The translations under genes and the position numbers were made by a program. A DNA stretch of 6,065 bases from an uncultured Clostridia bacterium. GTDB taxonomy: Bacteria; Bacillota; Clostridia; Oscillospirales; Acutalibacteraceae. The notes below the pieces were generated by a model. The model had not been told where the DNA came from. It ran no database searches and worked only from the letters and a program-made list of their open reading frames with translations. The stretch covers positions 1-6,065 of the forward strand of contig CAMCIX010000108.1 of NCBI GenBank assembly GCA_945875045.1, given 5' to 3'. Of the stretch, positions 5,450-6,065 are shown one piece after another; the stretch's first letter is position 1, and the number at the start of each line of letters is the position of its first letter.

Positions 5450-5985
5450 TAATATACACCTAACTTTTCAAGTGATTGCTTTAGTGCATTTCTTGCTCGT
5501 TGTAATCTTTTTCTGACGGCTTGACGTGAAATACCGAGTATGTCGCTGATTTCTTTATCTGATAATTCATAATATACTTTTAATTCTATTATATCTCTAT
5601 GTATAGCCGGTAAGGCTTTAATTACGGAGCAAAGCTCCTCAAGCTCGATGTTTTCGATCATAGTATCTTCTGTTATTGCTTTATTGCCTATATCATCGAA
5701 GCTGTATATTTTATTTCGATTTTCCTTGTCAAGCATATCCAATGCGACGCATCTAATAATTATAACGATGAAGGCTTTGGTTTTGTGACTTTTAATTTCA
5801 TCTATTCCATCTAAATGACGAGTTAATTTTATAAAAGCTTCATGGACTGCATCTTGCGCTAAGCCATTATCTCCCAATATGTTAAAAGCAACATATTTCA
5901 TAAGAGCCTTATATTCATAATAAAGATTTTCAAGTTTAGACCTTTCTTCTTCGGTATCTACCAAACTTAAATAATATAACAGCAA
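5449..5985 (-). CDS. ECF-family RNA polymerase sigma factor
   Basis: The 178-residue product has the two domains of an ECF (group 4) sigma factor. Region 2 spans about 20-90 (LYYEYKALMKYVAFNILGD, then AQDAVHEAFIKL at 43-54 and a -10-binding helix with IIIRCVALDML at 75-85). Region 4 spans about 113-172 (LPAIHRDIIELKVYYELSD, helix-turn-helix at about 141-165 with EISDILGISRQAVRKRLQRAR). It directs RNA polymerase to a small set of promoters in the cytoplasm. The start is TTG (5983-5985), supported by AAGGAGG 7 bases upstream and by the LLYYLSLVDTEEE N-terminus usual for Clostridia members. The next Met (29) would cut into region 2. It is probably controlled by the downstream membrane protein. 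Its promoter lies beyond the contig end, since only 33 genomic bases precede it. Confidence 0.95.
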   Translation of the reverse strand: MLLYYLSLVDTEEERSKLENLYYEYKALMKYVAFNILGDNGLAQDAVHEAFIKLTRHLDGIDEIKSHKTKAFIVIIIRCVALDMLDKENRNKIYSFDDIGNKAITEDTMIENIELEELCSVIKALPAIHRDIIELKVYYELSDKEISDILGISRQAVRKRLQRARNALKQSLEKLGVY

Positions 5986-5992
5986 GAATATT

Positions 5993-5999
5993 CCTCCTT
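5993..5999 (-). promoter_or_regulatory. Strong ribosome binding site fixing a TTG start
   Basis: AAGGAGG on the minus strand, 7 bases before TTG at 5983-5985. It is a near-perfect Shine-Dalgarno, which may offset the weak start codon, and it rules against an internal ATG start. Confidence 0.85.
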
Positions 6000-6018
6000 C
6001 AGCGCTTTTATTATCTTA

Positions 6019-6065
6019 CTGTCTCTTATACACATCTCCGAGCCCACGAGACCTCTCTACATCTC
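6019..6065 (+). other. Nextera i7-side adapter (library artefact)
   Basis: This is not genomic. Bases 6019-6037 are the reverse complement of the Tn5 mosaic end (CTGTCTCTTATACACATCT). Bases 6038-6052 complete the Nextera Read 2 adapter (CCGAGCCCACGAGAC). Bases 6053-6060, CTCTCTAC, equal i7 index N707, and 6061-6065, ATCTC, begin the P7 tail. Genomic sequence ends at about 6018, which truncates the region upstream of the sigma factor gene. Confidence 0.98.

Noticed and set aside
28..6037. 19-bp terminal inverted repeats flanking the window, as in a Tn5-type transposon
   Set aside because: They are Tn5 mosaic ends inside Nextera adapters with index bases attached; no transposase gene is present.

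Overview
The window is one short contig, apparently from a metagenomic library. Both ends carry Illumina Nextera (Tn5) adapter sequence including index bases, so the biological insert is about 47-6018. It looks like an anaerobic Bacillota/Clostridia genome, probably Oscillospiraceae/Ruminococcus-like. The grounds are an ECF sigma factor paired with a DUF4367-type membrane regulator, a BspA-type leucine-rich-repeat protein ending in a type I dockerin, a Clostridia-style RHS core, strong AAGGAGG ribosome binding sites and generally AT-rich sequence. No species call is possible from sequence reading alone.

Every gene I can support lies on the minus strand, so the region reads from right to left. 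(1) 5985-4763: ECF sigma factor and single-pass anti-sigma-like protein, coupled by a one-base TAATG overlap. (2) 4663-4220: a small secreted protein of unknown function. Its Shine-Dalgarno is buried in a long hairpin (4669-4733) whose upstream arm overlaps a candidate ECF promoter. (3) 4126-2084: a secreted LRR_5 protein with two repeat blocks and a C-terminal dockerin. (4) 2006-1125: a secreted six-repeat, beta-propeller-like protein. It runs directly, and out of frame, into (5) 1150-398: the C-terminal part of an RHS protein with a hydrophobic variable tip. (6) 414-232: a tiny two-helix membrane protein overlapping the RHS stop, a candidate immunity protein, followed by a 12-bp hairpin. (7) About 157-65: a decayed second copy of the RHS core.

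Two themes stand out. The left third (about 65-2006) looks like the tail of a polymorphic RHS locus: secreted propeller head, RHS core, hydrophobic tip, putative immunity protein, then a displaced core fragment. The YD-repeat body expected between head and core is absent, and the join is frameshifted, so this is a deletion or recombination product, a split gene, or an assembly join. On the right, a sigma/anti-sigma pair sits next to a secreted protein that may be its target. The hairpin geometry suggests that read-through mRNA would have its ribosome binding site hidden, while mRNA from the local promoter would have it free. Both are inferences from visible sequence; no database search was run.
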